Made by a program: the position numbers and the translations under genes. This document shows, one piece after another, positions 1 to 7,975 of a stretch of DNA of 37,921 nt. The notes under the pieces are model-generated. The model was given only the letters and a program-made list of their open reading frames with translations. It ran no database searches and was not told the origin of the DNA. Source of the DNA: Desulfuromonadales bacterium (GTDB lineage Bacteria; Desulfobacterota; Desulfuromonadia; Desulfuromonadales; DASPGW01); NCBI GenBank assembly GCA_035620395.1, contig DASPGW010000189.1:1-37921 (forward strand), written 5' to 3'. Position 1 is the first letter of the stretch, and the number at the start of each line of letters is the position of its first letter.

Positions 1-102
1 TTGGAGGCCGAATATCCGGCAGGGATCGACGCCGAGTTCGTCGCCCAGGTGAACGAGTTCATCGACCGGTATCGCCCCGCCCTCAAGAAGCTCGCCGAGT
101 GA
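1..102 (+). CDS. Antitoxin C-terminus (partial, cut by window edge)
   Basis: An open frame runs from the first base to a TGA at 100-102 and encodes about 33 residues. It is rich in acidic and hydrophobic residues and ends in RYRPALKKLAE. The stop overlaps the ATG of the Doc toxin by one base (TGATG), the usual arrangement of an antitoxin translated just ahead of its toxin. By position it is the C-terminal tail of the antitoxin, the part that normally wraps the toxin. Too little is present to tell whether the missing N-terminal DNA-binding domain is AbrB-like, Phd-like or ribbon-helix-helix. The TTG at position 1 is probably not the true start. Confidence 0.6.
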   Translation: MEAEYPAGIDAEFVAQVNEFIDRYRPALKKLAE

Positions 103-485
103 TGGAGTATCTCACGGCCCAGCAGGTCCTCTTCATCCACCACCGTCTGGTCACCGCTACCGGCGGCTCCCACGGCGTGCGCGACCTCGGCGCCCTGCCG
201 GCGGCCGTGGCCCGCCCGCAGGCGACCTTCGAGGGGGTCGACCTCTATCCGGACCTCTTCGCCAAGGCCGCCACCCTGTTCGAATCCCTCATCCGCAACC
301 ACCCCTTCGTCGACGGCAACAAGCGCACCGCCGTCTCCGCCGCGGGCCTCCTCTTGCGCCGCAACGGCTTCGCGCTCGCCGCCTCACCGGAGGAGCTGTA
401 CGCCTTCACCATGGCCATGGCCACGGGCGAAGCCAGCCAGGCCGAGGCCCGGGTGTGGCTGGCCACCCATGCCCGCAGGACGTAA
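102..485 (+). CDS. doc: Doc (death-on-curing) family toxin, Fic fold
   Basis: A 127-residue protein with the Fic/Doc signature HPFVDGNKR at about residues 67-75, where the His and the NKR segment form the active site. Doc toxins of the P1 type phosphorylate elongation factor EF-Tu and stop translation; that activity is known for the family and not shown here. The length matches stand-alone Doc proteins (about 125-135 residues). The ATG at 102 overlaps the stop of the upstream antitoxin, so translation is probably coupled; a GTG at 99 is an alternative start three bases earlier. The protein is cytoplasmic, with no signal peptide. Confidence 0.88.
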   Translation: MEYLTAQQVLFIHHRLVTATGGSHGVRDLGALPAAVARPQATFEGVDLYPDLFAKAATLFESLIRNHPFVDGNKRTAVSAAGLLLRRNGFALAASPEELYAFTMAMATGEASQAEARVWLATHARRT

Positions 486-562
486 TTGGATGCTCTGGTG
501 GCGCTGGAAACGCTCACCGGGCAGGTTTGAACCTGCAGCCGGCCGTTTTATCCTGTCTTCTG

Positions 563-568
563 TATAAT
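563..568 (+). promoter_or_regulatory. -10 element for the ECF sigma gene
   Basis: A perfect TATAAT lies about 50 bases before the chosen ATG of the sigma factor gene. No good -35 hexamer sits at 16-18 bases; a TTGAAC at 527-532 is too far away. Transcription from this box would begin near 575, after the alternative TTG start at 570, which supports the ATG at 621. Confidence 0.45.
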
Positions 569-620
569 ATTGGCAGATAAGCGGGTCTGTGCCGCCGCCG
601 AAAAGGAAGCGAATTCCATC

Positions 621-1229
621 ATGACGGACAAGGAACCGGGTTTCCAGGAAATTTACTCGACCTTTCAGCCGCGGATACTGGGCTATCTCTCGCGCATGCT
701 CGACAGGGACGAGGCCGAGGAGCTGACCCAGGAAGTTTTCGTCAAGGTCGACAAGGCGCTGAAGGAATTCAGGGGCGAGGCACAGCTCTCCACCTGGATC
801 TATCGGATTGCGACCAACGCCGCCCTGGACCGGCTGCGCAACCCTTCTTTCCGGCAACGCGGGAGGGAATGCGTTCCGGTCGATTCATCTGCCGAGAGCA
901 CGGCCGAGCTCCAGGACAAGAATGTCTGGACCGGCGAAGCCCGGCAGGATGTCGACCAGCAGTTGATTCGCCGTGAGATGAACAGCTGCATCCGGGAATA
1001 TGTCGATCAACTCCCCGAAGATTATCGGACGGCCCTGGTCCTCAGCGAGGTCGAAGATCTGAAGAACCGTGAGATCGCCGAGATCCTCGGAGTCAGTCTC
1101 GATACGGTGAAGATCAGGCTGCACCGGGCCAGGGCCAGGCTGAAGGAGAGTCTGGGCAGCCACTGCAATTTTTACCTGGATGAGCGAAGCGAACTGGCCT
1201 GCGATCGCAAAAAGCCTGAAGAGCGCTGA
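621..1229 (+). CDS. ECF-family RNA polymerase sigma factor
   Basis: A 202-residue sigma-70 family protein of group 4 (ECF). Region 2 spans about residues 8-75, with the core-binding/-10-recognition helices (AEELTQEVF, STWIYRIATNAALDRLR). Region 4 spans about 130-178, with a helix-turn-helix (NREIAEILGVSLDTVKIRL). There is no region 1 or 3, as expected for ECF factors. The 24-residue tail after region 4 contains two cysteines. The ATG at 621 is preferred to a TTG at 570 because a TATAAT box overlaps the TTG. A membrane anti-sigma or zf-HC2 gene usually follows such a factor, but none is recognisable here; the next genes are a tiny Cys-rich protein and a carboxymuconolactone-decarboxylase-like protein, so the signal sensed is unknown. 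Confidence 0.9.
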   Translation: MTDKEPGFQEIYSTFQPRILGYLSRMLDRDEAEELTQEVFVKVDKALKEFRGEAQLSTWIYRIATNAALDRLRNPSFRQRGRECVPVDSSAESTAELQDKNVWTGEARQDVDQQLIRREMNSCIREYVDQLPEDYRTALVLSEVEDLKNREIAEILGVSLDTVKIRLHRARARLKESLGSHCNFYLDERSELACDRKKPEER

Positions 1230-1589
1230 CGGCCGGCGCGATATCCCGATTTTCCCCTCCCACAATCTTGAGACCTCATACTCACTGCCTCCCCTGATCT
1301 AATCCCCTAAAAAACCAAGAAAGCCGGTATCGCGCCAAGCCCGCAGAGAACACCAAGGAAAACCGGGCGGTTTTTGGACTCATGCCATGGGACTTGATCT
1401 GCAACAGCACCTGGATTTCTTTGCGGCCTTTGCGCCTTTACGCGAGCAAGTGTCAAAAATGCCGGCGCCTGTATCCCTTTGCGTTCAGGTCCCGTCTAAA
1501 GGGTTGAAGGCAGCTTATGCCCCTCAGACCCTGCTTCGCGGGGAATTCGAGGAGCAGCCAATTACCCCGACCAGGAAAGGAGATGCGAG
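1230..1589. other. Intergenic stretch holding a degenerate dyad repeat
   Basis: About 360 bases between the sigma factor and the tiny Cys-rich gene. Short open frames exist but none has a convincing ribosome site or a recognisable product. The middle carries a diverged inverted repeat, listed separately. Confidence 0.5.
1329..1447. repeat. Degenerate CGCAAAG-type dyad repeat
   Basis: The left arm (1329-1362, TCGCGCCAAG...CACCAAGG) and right arm (1416-1447, CTTTGCGGCCTTTGCGCC...) are imperfect inverted copies. They resemble, in a diverged CGCAAAG form, the CGCGAAG dyad elements at 10637 and 18020. The element is probably old and decayed. Confidence 0.45.
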
Positions 1590-1769
1590 ATGGCTACGGA
1601 AAAAACAGGCCACAATGGACAGGAAGAGCAACGGACGGCAACGTCCTGCTGTTCGCCGAGGAAATTCGTGAAAATGATGGCCAGGTGCCGCAAGGAGATG
1701 AAAGGGGGTTGTAGCGCCACGATGCAGGAGATGATGCAGCGCGGATGCTGCCGGCCCGAGGAGAAGTGA
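1590..1769 (+). CDS. Small Cys/Met-rich protein (59 aa), unknown function
   Basis: A 59-residue frame with a strong ribosome site (GGAAAGGAG, about 8 bases before the ATG). It contains six cysteines, four of them as two CC pairs (residues 20-21 and 53-54) plus C33 and C41, and seven methionines clustered in the second half. There is no signal peptide or membrane segment. It lies between an ECF sigma factor and a carboxymuconolactone-decarboxylase-like protein, reading in the same direction, about 70 bases ahead of the latter. The Cys and Met content suggests metal or thiol chemistry, which is an inference. I do not recognise a named family. Confidence 0.7.
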   Translation: MATEKTGHNGQEEQRTATSCCSPRKFVKMMARCRKEMKGGCSATMQEMMQRGCCRPEEK

Positions 1770-1840
1770 TCCCTTCAGCCGGCCAGCCGGGCCATGGCAT
1801 TCGGCCCGCGGTCCAACTCTTTTTAACCCGGGAGAGCAGG

Positions 1841-2245
1841 ATGACTCAGGAGAAGAATGATTACGCGAGAGGTATTGGGACACTCACAAGACTCGTCGGT
1901 GAAAAGCAGGCTGAGGCGATCATCGCCCGTTTCAGACTGCTGAGCCCGGCGTTCGAGAACGAAGCCATATCCGTGGTCTTCGGCCGGACATGGTCCAGAG
2001 AGGCGATCGACCCCAGGACGCGGTCCCTTTGCAGCGTAGGTATCCTTGCGGCACTGGGCCGCCATGGCGCGTTGCGCATTGTATTCGGCATCGCTCTTGA
2101 AAATGGCGCATCCGTTGAGGAGATAACAGAGGCGTTGCTGCAGGTCGCAATTTATGCAGGATACCCGGCCGCGCTCGATGCGCTTCCCGTCCTGGCGGCG
2201 GTGCTTGAGGGGTCCGGCCGGGAGCCGATGGTGGCAGGCAGCTGA
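1841..2245 (+). CDS. Carboxymuconolactone decarboxylase (CMD) family protein
   Basis: A 134-residue alpha-helical protein of the CMD/AhpD-like superfamily. The typical core is visible: DPRTRSL, then a helix ending near the ENGAS turn, then the EEITEALLQVAIYAGYPAA segment, usually the best conserved part. It lacks the CXXC pair of AhpD peroxidase-reductases, so it resembles gamma-carboxymuconolactone decarboxylase rather than the redox subgroup. No protocatechuate pathway genes are nearby, so the substrate is open. The ATG at 1841 follows a GGAGAGCAGG ribosome site; a longer reading from 1745 overlaps the upstream tiny gene and is unlikely. It is probably co-transcribed with the small Cys-rich protein. 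Confidence 0.85.
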   Translation: MTQEKNDYARGIGTLTRLVGEKQAEAIIARFRLLSPAFENEAISVVFGRTWSREAIDPRTRSLCSVGILAALGRHGALRIVFGIALENGASVEEITEALLQVAIYAGYPAALDALPVLAAVLEGSGREPMVAGS

Positions 2246-2480
2246 ACTGCCCGAAAAGCCGATTGCCACGACAGACGAATACGGCGGCCGCTACCGCAGC
2301 ACTTGCCTTCTCGCCTGGCCCCGGAGGGCCGACGGTGAGCCCAAAGAGGATGAAGTGCTGGAGTTGGACCAAGTCAGGGGCAGTTGATGTACACTGTTTA
2401 GAAAGGCACAGGGCTGTCTGCGTTTGCAGTATCCGAAATTGGGCAGCCTGCCCATTTGATTCCAGGTCACTGGAGGCCGC

Positions 2481-3053
2481 ATGTACCTGTTTTTTGACAC
2501 AGAGACAACCGGAGTTCCCCGGAACTACAAGGCCCCGGCATCGGACCTGAAGAACTGGCCGAGGCTGGTCCAGATTGCCTGGCTGCTCGCCGATGAAGAA
2601 GCGCACGAAGTCTCGAGCGCCGAATACATAGTAAAGCCCGAAGGCTTCAGCATCCCCAAAGATGCCGCTGTGATCCACGGCATCACTACCGAGTTCGCGC
2701 TGCGAAATGGAGTCGACCTGCAGTCCGTCCTCGCTGCCGTCGCAGCGGCTGTCGACAAGGCGTCCGTACTGGTTGCGCACAACATGCAGTTCGACGAGAA
2801 AATCCTCGGTGCCGAGCTCTTGCGCGCCGGTTACCCGAATGTCGTTGAAGCAAAGAACCGAAGGTGCACGATGCAGGCGGCAACAGACTACTGCCGCTTG
2901 CCAGGCCCCTATGGGTTCAAATGGCCGACGCTGCAGGAGCTGCACCTGAAGCTCTTCAAGGAATCCTTCGAAGGCGCGCATCGGGCGCTCGCCGACGTCC
3001 GGGCTTGCGCGAGGTGCTATTTTGAGCTGAAGCGCCTCAAGGTCATGGCCTGA
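2481..3053 (+). CDS. DnaQ-like 3'-5' exonuclease (DEDDh)
   Basis: A 190-residue exonuclease of the DEDDh superfamily (DNA polymerase III epsilon fold). Catalytic residues are visible: D6 and E8 in FDTETT, D105 in HNMQFDEK, and H167 and D172 in AHRALADV. These bind two metal ions and hydrolyse the 3'-terminal phosphodiester of DNA or RNA. It is shorter than E. coli DnaQ (about 243) and has no polymerase-binding tail, so it is more likely a stand-alone repair or RNA-processing exonuclease than the replicative proofreader. The start is ATG 2481, preceded by a GGAGG ribosome site. It stands alone, with 235 bases without a gene upstream. Confidence 0.85.
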   Translation: MYLFFDTETTGVPRNYKAPASDLKNWPRLVQIAWLLADEEAHEVSSAEYIVKPEGFSIPKDAAVIHGITTEFALRNGVDLQSVLAAVAAAVDKASVLVAHNMQFDEKILGAELLRAGYPNVVEAKNRRCTMQAATDYCRLPGPYGFKWPTLQELHLKLFKESFEGAHRALADVRACARCYFELKRLKVMA

Positions 3054-3205
3054 CCCGGACGCTGCCCCTGACCGGCGGAGCCGTGTTCGCTCCCGGGGAG
3101 GCACAGGCTACCCAGGAGAGCACGGGAGAGCCGGGGACCGTGGTTCGGCCAACAAGCTTCCAAAGTTACAGCGTCCCCGGCACGCATGTAGAAGGGAATG
3201 TTCGT

Positions 3206-4528
3206 ATGCGCGACGTGATCCTCCATGCCTTCAACTGGCCCTGTTCGGCCGTGGCCGCCCGGGCGCGGGCCATCGCCGCAAGCGGCTACGGCGCGGTGCT
3301 GCTCCCCCCGCCGCTCTACAGCGACGAGCACGGCGCCGACTGGTGGCAGCGCTACCAGCCGAAGGACTACCGGGTCGTCCGGTCGTTTCTCGGGGACAAG
3401 GCCGAGCTTATGCAGGCCATCGAGGCCCTGCACGACGAAGGCGTGCGGGTCTACACCGATCTCGTCTTCAACCACATGGCCAATGAAAAGGGGCGGCGGG
3501 ACGATCCCTTCAACTTCCCGGGGGAGGCGGAATTGGCGCGCTACCGCCGCGAACGCACCTCCTTCGAGCGCGACCGGCTCTACGGCGACCTGGACGTCGG
3601 CCTGTTCAGCCCCTGGGACTTCAACCCGGATGGGGACATCCACAACTGGAACGACCTCCACGAATCCCAGGAACACCGCCTCTCCGGCCTCCCGGATCTG
3701 GACCTCAGCGACTGGGTGATCGAGCAGCAGCGCAGCTGCCTGCTCGCCCTGAACGATCTCGGGTTCGACGGCTACCGCATCGATGCCATCAAGCATCTTC
3801 CCCGCGAGCACATCCTGCGCGTCTTCCAGATACCCGAGATGGCAGGGGAATTCGTCTTCGGCGAGGCACTCACCGCCAACGACGGGGAAGAGAACCTCTT
3901 CCTCTGGCCGCTGGTCGACAGTACCGCCATCTCCTTCTACGACTTCCCTCTGCACGAAACCCTGCGGCGCGTCTTTTCCCCTGCGGGAAGCATGCGGGAG
4001 CTGGTCGACCCGGCGGCCTGCCGCCAGGCGCTCCCCTGGCATCGGGGGGTCACCTTCAGCATCACCCACGACATCCCTTACAATGACGGCTTCCGCTGGC
4101 AGATGCTCGACCCCCGGGACGAGTTTCTCGCCAACGCCTACATCCTCGGCCGCGACGGCGGCGTCCCCCTGGTCTTCTCCGACCACAACGAGAGCGCGGA
4201 CAGGCACGGCTCTGATCGCGACCGCTGGAACGAGGCGTGGCGTCGCGCCGACACCGTCGCGATGATCGCCTTCCACAACGCGGTGCACGGAACCAGGCAG
4301 CGCTCCCTCTTCGAGCATGACGGGTTCATCGTTTTCGCCCGGGGCGAGGGCGGCATCGTCGCCATCAACAAGACCGCCGAGTGGCAGCACCCGCGCCTCT
4401 GGACCTTCGGCCTGCACCACGGCCGCTACCGCTGCCTGCTGCACGGCTACGACATGCAGGTCGCAGACGACCACCTCGAGCTCGCCATTCCACCCCGGCA
4501 GGCGCAGATGTGGCTGCACCAGGGGTAA
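3206..4528 (+). CDS. Alpha-amylase family glycoside hydrolase (GH13)
   Basis: A 440-residue cytoplasmic GH13 enzyme with all four classical conserved regions: DLVFNH (region I), GYRIDAIKH with the nucleophile D193, FGEAL with the acid/base E220, and THD with the transition-state Asp D289. A TIM barrel occupies most of the chain and a short beta domain closes it near residue 370 onward. It acts on alpha-1,4-glucans; the exact substrate cannot be read. The ATG at 3206 has an AGAAGGGA ribosome site; the frame opens earlier at a GTG (3083), but that 41-residue extension has no amylase-like features. No glycogen synthase, branching enzyme or sugar transporter lies nearby. Confidence 0.85.
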   Translation: MRDVILHAFNWPCSAVAARARAIAASGYGAVLLPPPLYSDEHGADWWQRYQPKDYRVVRSFLGDKAELMQAIEALHDEGVRVYTDLVFNHMANEKGRRDDPFNFPGEAELARYRRERTSFERDRLYGDLDVGLFSPWDFNPDGDIHNWNDLHESQEHRLSGLPDLDLSDWVIEQQRSCLLALNDLGFDGYRIDAIKHLPREHILRVFQIPEMAGEFVFGEALTANDGEENLFLWPLVDSTAISFYDFPLHETLRRVFSPAGSMRELVDPAACRQALPWHRGVTFSITHDIPYNDGFRWQMLDPRDEFLANAYILGRDGGVPLVFSDHNESADRHGSDRDRWNEAWRRADTVAMIAFHNAVHGTRQRSLFEHDGFIVFARGEGGIVAINKTAEWQHPRLWTFGLHHGRYRCLLHGYDMQVADDHLELAIPPRQAQMWLHQG

Positions 4529-4718
4529 AGGGCCTGACGCCGGCCAGCAGTTCCGGGGCTGTTCGGCGTATTCCGCATGCGAAACGACCCTGCCGGTTCA
4601 CCCGTAACGAGAGACGACCCTGAGCTCCCGTGAAAAAACTTACTTTCTCTCCCGGTTTGCTGGTAAGGTGATAGGTGTTACGCTCGGGCTTGCCAATCAC
4701 CGACGGGGAGACAGAAGA

Positions 4719-4931
4719 ATGGACATTTGCAGTCTTTGCCAGGAACAATCCAGGAAATCCCATAGCGGAAAACCCCACCAGCATCTGCAGAAAATGGAAG
4801 AAGAACGAAATTTTACCGGGTCACGACCGGGTGGGTTCACGGAGCAGGATTACCAATGCCTGCAATGCGCAGCCAAATTTACCCACAGCAAGGATAAAAA
4901 TAATTTTGGTTGGACCCTCTGGCGGGGTTAG
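4719..4931 (+). CDS. Small putative zinc-binding protein (70 aa)
   Basis: A 70-residue soluble protein with two CXXC pairs, C4-C7 (CSLC) and C47-C50 (CLQC), separated by a His-containing linker (H15, H20, H22), a layout typical of a zinc-ribbon or knuckle fold. The ATG at 4719 follows a GGGGAG ribosome site about 10 bases upstream. Codon use is more AT-rich than the flanking genes (AAA, AAT, TTT codons). It is not part of an obvious operon: GH13 ends 190 bases before and the next gene converges from the other strand. I do not recognise a named family; DNA, RNA or protein binding are all possible. Confidence 0.65.
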   Translation: MDICSLCQEQSRKSHSGKPHQHLQKMEEERNFTGSRPGGFTEQDYQCLQCAAKFTHSKDKNNFGWTLWRG

Positions 4932-5111
4932 GCTGAAGCAGGGAACCATGAGCGCTCAGCAGGTGCTGCAGCCCGGTTTTCGGGGCTGAACTTGCCCGCA
5001 TGGGGTTCCCGCGCTTCAAAAAGTACAAAGGAATCGCCCCCAACGACCACGCCACGACCTCGTCCGCTCACCCCGAAAATCCCCCGCTTCTCCTCATAAA
5101 CTCCGCACAAG

Positions 5112-5828
5112 TCAGAACCCCCCGAAGAGCGGCCCCGCCTCGAACCGGCGCTTCCACTCGTCGTAGCCGATGACGTAGTTGTAGCCGCAGACGGTGGCGA
5201 GCTTGCGGCCGGCAAGGATTTCCCCGATGCGGCGGCCGCCCGCCATGGTGCGGTCGGCCGGGCCGTAGGGGTTGTACTTCATGCCGTCGCCCGCCAGAAA
5301 GACGTAGTCGCAGATGAAGAGGGTCTCCTCGAAGAGGTAGAGGGTGAAGCCGGGGGTGTGGCCGTCGACGTGGAAGGCCTCGATACCGTGCTGGACGAAG
5401 TCCTCCGCGAAGGTGCCGTCGAAGGTGAAGGGGCGGCAGATCGCGTGGACCGAGTCGTCCCGGTGGATGCGCACCTCGGCGCCGAAGAGTTCCCGGTAGA
5501 GGTTGCAGGCGCCGAGGAAGTGGTGGTGGGTGAAAAGAACCGTCTCCACCGGCGCCAGCGAGGCGTCGAAGGAGGACGGACAGTCGATCCAGCAGGCGCC
5601 GCGGCCCGTCTCGATGCGGTAGGCGGCGTGCTCATAGCCGAGGGCCGGCTGTGAATTGAGCCGTGTCACCTTTTCGTTCACCGGCGTGGCCGCCACCCGG
5701 TAGCGGGCCGAGCACTCCTCGGCGGTGATGAAGCGCTCCTTCGGCGCCCCGCAGAAGGGGCAGCGATCAGGATGAAAGCCGACCATGTTGAAACCGCAGG
5801 CGAGGCAGACGTACTGCTCCTTTTTCAT
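5112..5828 (-). CDS. Zinc-ribbon/rubredoxin-like plus metallo-beta-lactamase-fold protein
   Basis: A 238-residue protein. Residues 1-30 form a rubredoxin-like or zinc-ribbon knuckle (C8, C11, C23, C26). The remainder resembles a metallo-beta-lactamase fold: THHH at 100-103, DGHTPG at 155-160 and ICD ending at D174. The usual HxHxDH motif is only partly kept, because after HHH the residues are FLG rather than an Asp-His pair, and no clear final His is visible. It may therefore bind one metal or none and act by electron transfer or regulation rather than hydrolysis; that is inference. The ATG at 5828 follows a GAGAGGAGG ribosome site. It is monocistronic and divergent from the gene at 6029. Confidence 0.75.
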   Translation of the reverse strand: MKKEQYVCLACGFNMVGFHPDRCPFCGAPKERFITAEECSARYRVAATPVNEKVTRLNSQPALGYEHAAYRIETGRGACWIDCPSSFDASLAPVETVLFTHHHFLGACNLYRELFGAEVRIHRDDSVHAICRPFTFDGTFAEDFVQHGIEAFHVDGHTPGFTLYLFEETLFICDYVFLAGDGMKYNPYGPADRTMAGGRRIGEILAGRKLATVCGYNYVIGYDEWKRRFEAGPLFGGF

Positions 5829-5955
5829 GGGACCTCCTCTCCAGGTTGTCAGGAAATTCCATTATTGCACCCCCGGCGGAAACCGCAACCGGCCGGCGCC
5901 GGGGAAGAGAAAAGACAGGGGGGCAGGCCACCCGGTCAAAACAATCGCCGGGTGG

Positions 5956-5961
5956 TACAAT
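5956..5961 (+). promoter_or_regulatory. Possible -10 box ahead of the PhoU-like/PPDK-like pair
   Basis: TACAAT, five of six matches to TATAAT, lies about 68 bases before the ATG at 6029. No strong -35 is visible at the right spacing, so this is weak support for a promoter in the divergent gap. Confidence 0.25.
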
Positions 5962-6028
5962 GGTTTCGAGGCCGCTTCACAGGAAAATTCCGGTGAAGGT
6001 GTGAACACTACATCCTGAGGGTCACAGA

Positions 6029-7975
6029 ATGAGCGAAAAGGCCCGCATAGTTGCTGCTCTCGGCGAGCGCCGCCTGCTCCTGCCGTTTCTGCTGAATGAA
6101 GCGCTGGCGGCGAATGACCGCGCCAAGTATCGCCTCACCCTCCTGCAGACGGCCAAGGCCCGCGCCGATGCCCCGGAGGGGGCGTTCTCCGATCTGCGCA
6201 CGGAACGTCTCGCCTGCGGCGTCACCGAGACCTGCTTCGACGAGGTCGTGGCCGGAGCGGCCCGGAGCGGGGCCGACACCTATGCGCTGCTCCATGCCGG
6301 CGAGGTCTGCTCGGCGCTGCGGGATGACCTGACGGCGATGCTCGCCCCCTTTGCCGCCTTGCAGAAACCGGAGGCCACTGCCTTTCAGGAGCGGCTGCAG
6401 CAGCTGTCAGGGACACCCTGGTGCGCCGGGGACGGCACGATCACGGCAGGAACCATTGCCTCCCTGACGTCAGGAGATCCCGCCCGCGGCGACAGCCTGC
6501 ATCTGCTCATCATGGAGATGCACAAGGGCCTGAACCGGCTGCAGGCCGAGATCGCTACCGAAAGCGTTGACGGCGCTCTCGCTTACGGCCTGCGGGGTGA
6601 GGACCGCTCCCTAGTCGCCGCCTTCATGAAGGGGGTCAACCGGACGCGGGCGCTCAAGTTCGACCATCCGGGTCTCGGCACCACCGCCACCCGCTCCGGC
6701 GGCAAGCTGATCCTGCAGAACGATATCGGCACCACCGACGCGCACGTGCTGGTGGTGCATGTCGAAGCCAGGCGCGTGACGGTGACCTGCAGCGACAATC
6801 ATCTGCCCCGCCTCCTCTTTTTCCAGGGGCTGTTCGCCGCCCGGGGTATGGCCTGGGAGGATGTCCACTCCCGTACCGACCAGGCCTTCGCGGGAGGGGT
6901 CTACCACCTCTGCGTCGGGACGTACGAGGCGCCGGGCAAGAAAGAGCTCAGGGCTTTTCTGACGCACCTCGGTTCGCGCCTGGTCTTCCTGATCGACTGG
7001 AACCGGGCCCGCAAGCGGTTGCAGCGTCTGGTCCCCAAGGCGGATGCTCTTTCCCTGCTCGCCTGGGCGGCGGGGGAAGACGTCGGTCACATGGCCTTTC
7101 TCAAGGCCGGCGGCGAACGGATGGTCTTCGACGCCCTGCAGTTCGTGGCCGGGGGTACCCTGACCTACGGTGTCACCCTCGCCGAACTGCTCGGCCGGGA
7201 AGCGGCCGTCTCCTACCTGCGCTTCATCCTCAAGGCTTGCGCCCTGGGCCTGATTCAAAACCGGCCGCTGGCCCTTATCCGCGACGAGGCGCGGGTGGAG
7301 CTGTACAAGTATTACCACAGCGCCCAGCAGAACCTCCTCGACCTCGCTGGCAACCATGCGGCGCTGGCGGTCGAGATCGCCACCGCCATCCGCGACGGGC
7401 TGCTCACCGTCTCCCGGCCCGAGACTGTTGCCGGCTTCGAGCGGATCGGCCAGCGTGCCAAGGATTGGGAGCGCAAGGCCGATGAACTCGTCATCCGGGG
7501 CCGCGAGCTGGCCCGGCAATCGGAGCAGGCCGATGCCATCCGGCAACTGCTCGAGGCCGCCGACGACATCACGGACGAACTGGAGGAGGCAGCCTTCCAT
7601 CTCACCCTCCTGAAGCCGGAGAGCCTGGCGGCAGAGATCCGCCGGTCGCTGGCCGCCCTGGCCCGGCTGCTGGTCGAAGGGACGCAGGAATACCTGAAGG
7701 CGATCGAGAACGTACGGGGCATCCACCGTAGCGGCTCGCCGGACGACATGCGCGACTTCCTCGAGTCGATTCACCGCATCATGGCCATCGAGCAGCAGAG
7801 CGATACCACGGAGCGGGCGGTGCGCAAGGCGCTGGTCGGCGCCGCGGAAGATTTCCGGCAGGCCTTCGTCATCGCCGAAAGCGCCAGGAAGCTGGAATCG
7901 GCCGCCGATGCCCTGATGCATGCCGGCATGCTCCTGCGCGACCAGATTCTCGGCCGGGTCATGGTGAGGCGATGA
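6029..7975 (+). CDS. PhoU/DUF47-like domain protein with a large unrecognised N-terminus
   Basis: A 648-residue soluble protein with no signal peptide or membrane segment. The C-terminal part (about residues 430-640) is a long helical region with the repeated acidic/heptad pattern of PhoU and DUF47 (TIGR00153-type) proteins, for example KDWERKADELV and AADDITDELEEAA. PhoU-like proteins regulate phosphate transport and usually bind metal clusters. The first 430 residues match no family I can name; they include a segment around residues 210-330 that looks like mixed alpha/beta. The stop overlaps the start of the PPDK-like gene (ATGA), so the two products are probably made together and may form a complex. 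How far the fold follows PhoU is an inference from pattern only. Confidence 0.7.
   Translation: MSEKARIVAALGERRLLLPFLLNEALAANDRAKYRLTLLQTAKARADAPEGAFSDLRTERLACGVTETCFDEVVAGAARSGADTYALLHAGEVCSALRDDLTAMLAPFAALQKPEATAFQERLQQLSGTPWCAGDGTITAGTIASLTSGDPARGDSLHLLIMEMHKGLNRLQAEIATESVDGALAYGLRGEDRSLVAAFMKGVNRTRALKFDHPGLGTTATRSGGKLILQNDIGTTDAHVLVVHVEARRVTVTCSDNHLPRLLFFQGLFAARGMAWEDVHSRTDQAFAGGVYHLCVGTYEAPGKKELRAFLTHLGSRLVFLIDWNRARKRLQRLVPKADALSLLAWAAGEDVGHMAFLKAGGERMVFDALQFVAGGTLTYGVTLAELLGREAAVSYLRFILKACALGLIQNRPLALIRDEARVELYKYYHSAQQNLLDLAGNHAALAVEIATAIRDGLLTVSRPETVAGFERIGQRAKDWERKADELVIRGRELARQSEQADAIRQLLEAADDITDELEEAAFHLTLLKPESLAAEIRRSLAALARLLVEGTQEYLKAIENVRGIHRSGSPDDMRDFLESIHRIMAIEQQSDTTERAVRKALVGAAEDFRQAFVIAESARKLESAADALMHAGMLLRDQILGRVMVRR

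Noticed and set aside
1387-1714. Two overlapping short open frames after the dyad repeat
   Set aside because: They are in other frames than the Cys-rich 59-residue gene, have no ribosome site, and match nothing.
3083-3205. N-terminal extension of the GH13 amylase to GTG 3083
   Set aside because: The extra 41 residues show no signal peptide or amylase feature, and a good ribosome site precedes ATG 3206.
4968-4988. Hairpin CAGCCC...GGGCTG as a terminator between 4931 and 5112
   Set aside because: The stem is short with a mismatch next to it, and no T run follows on either strand.
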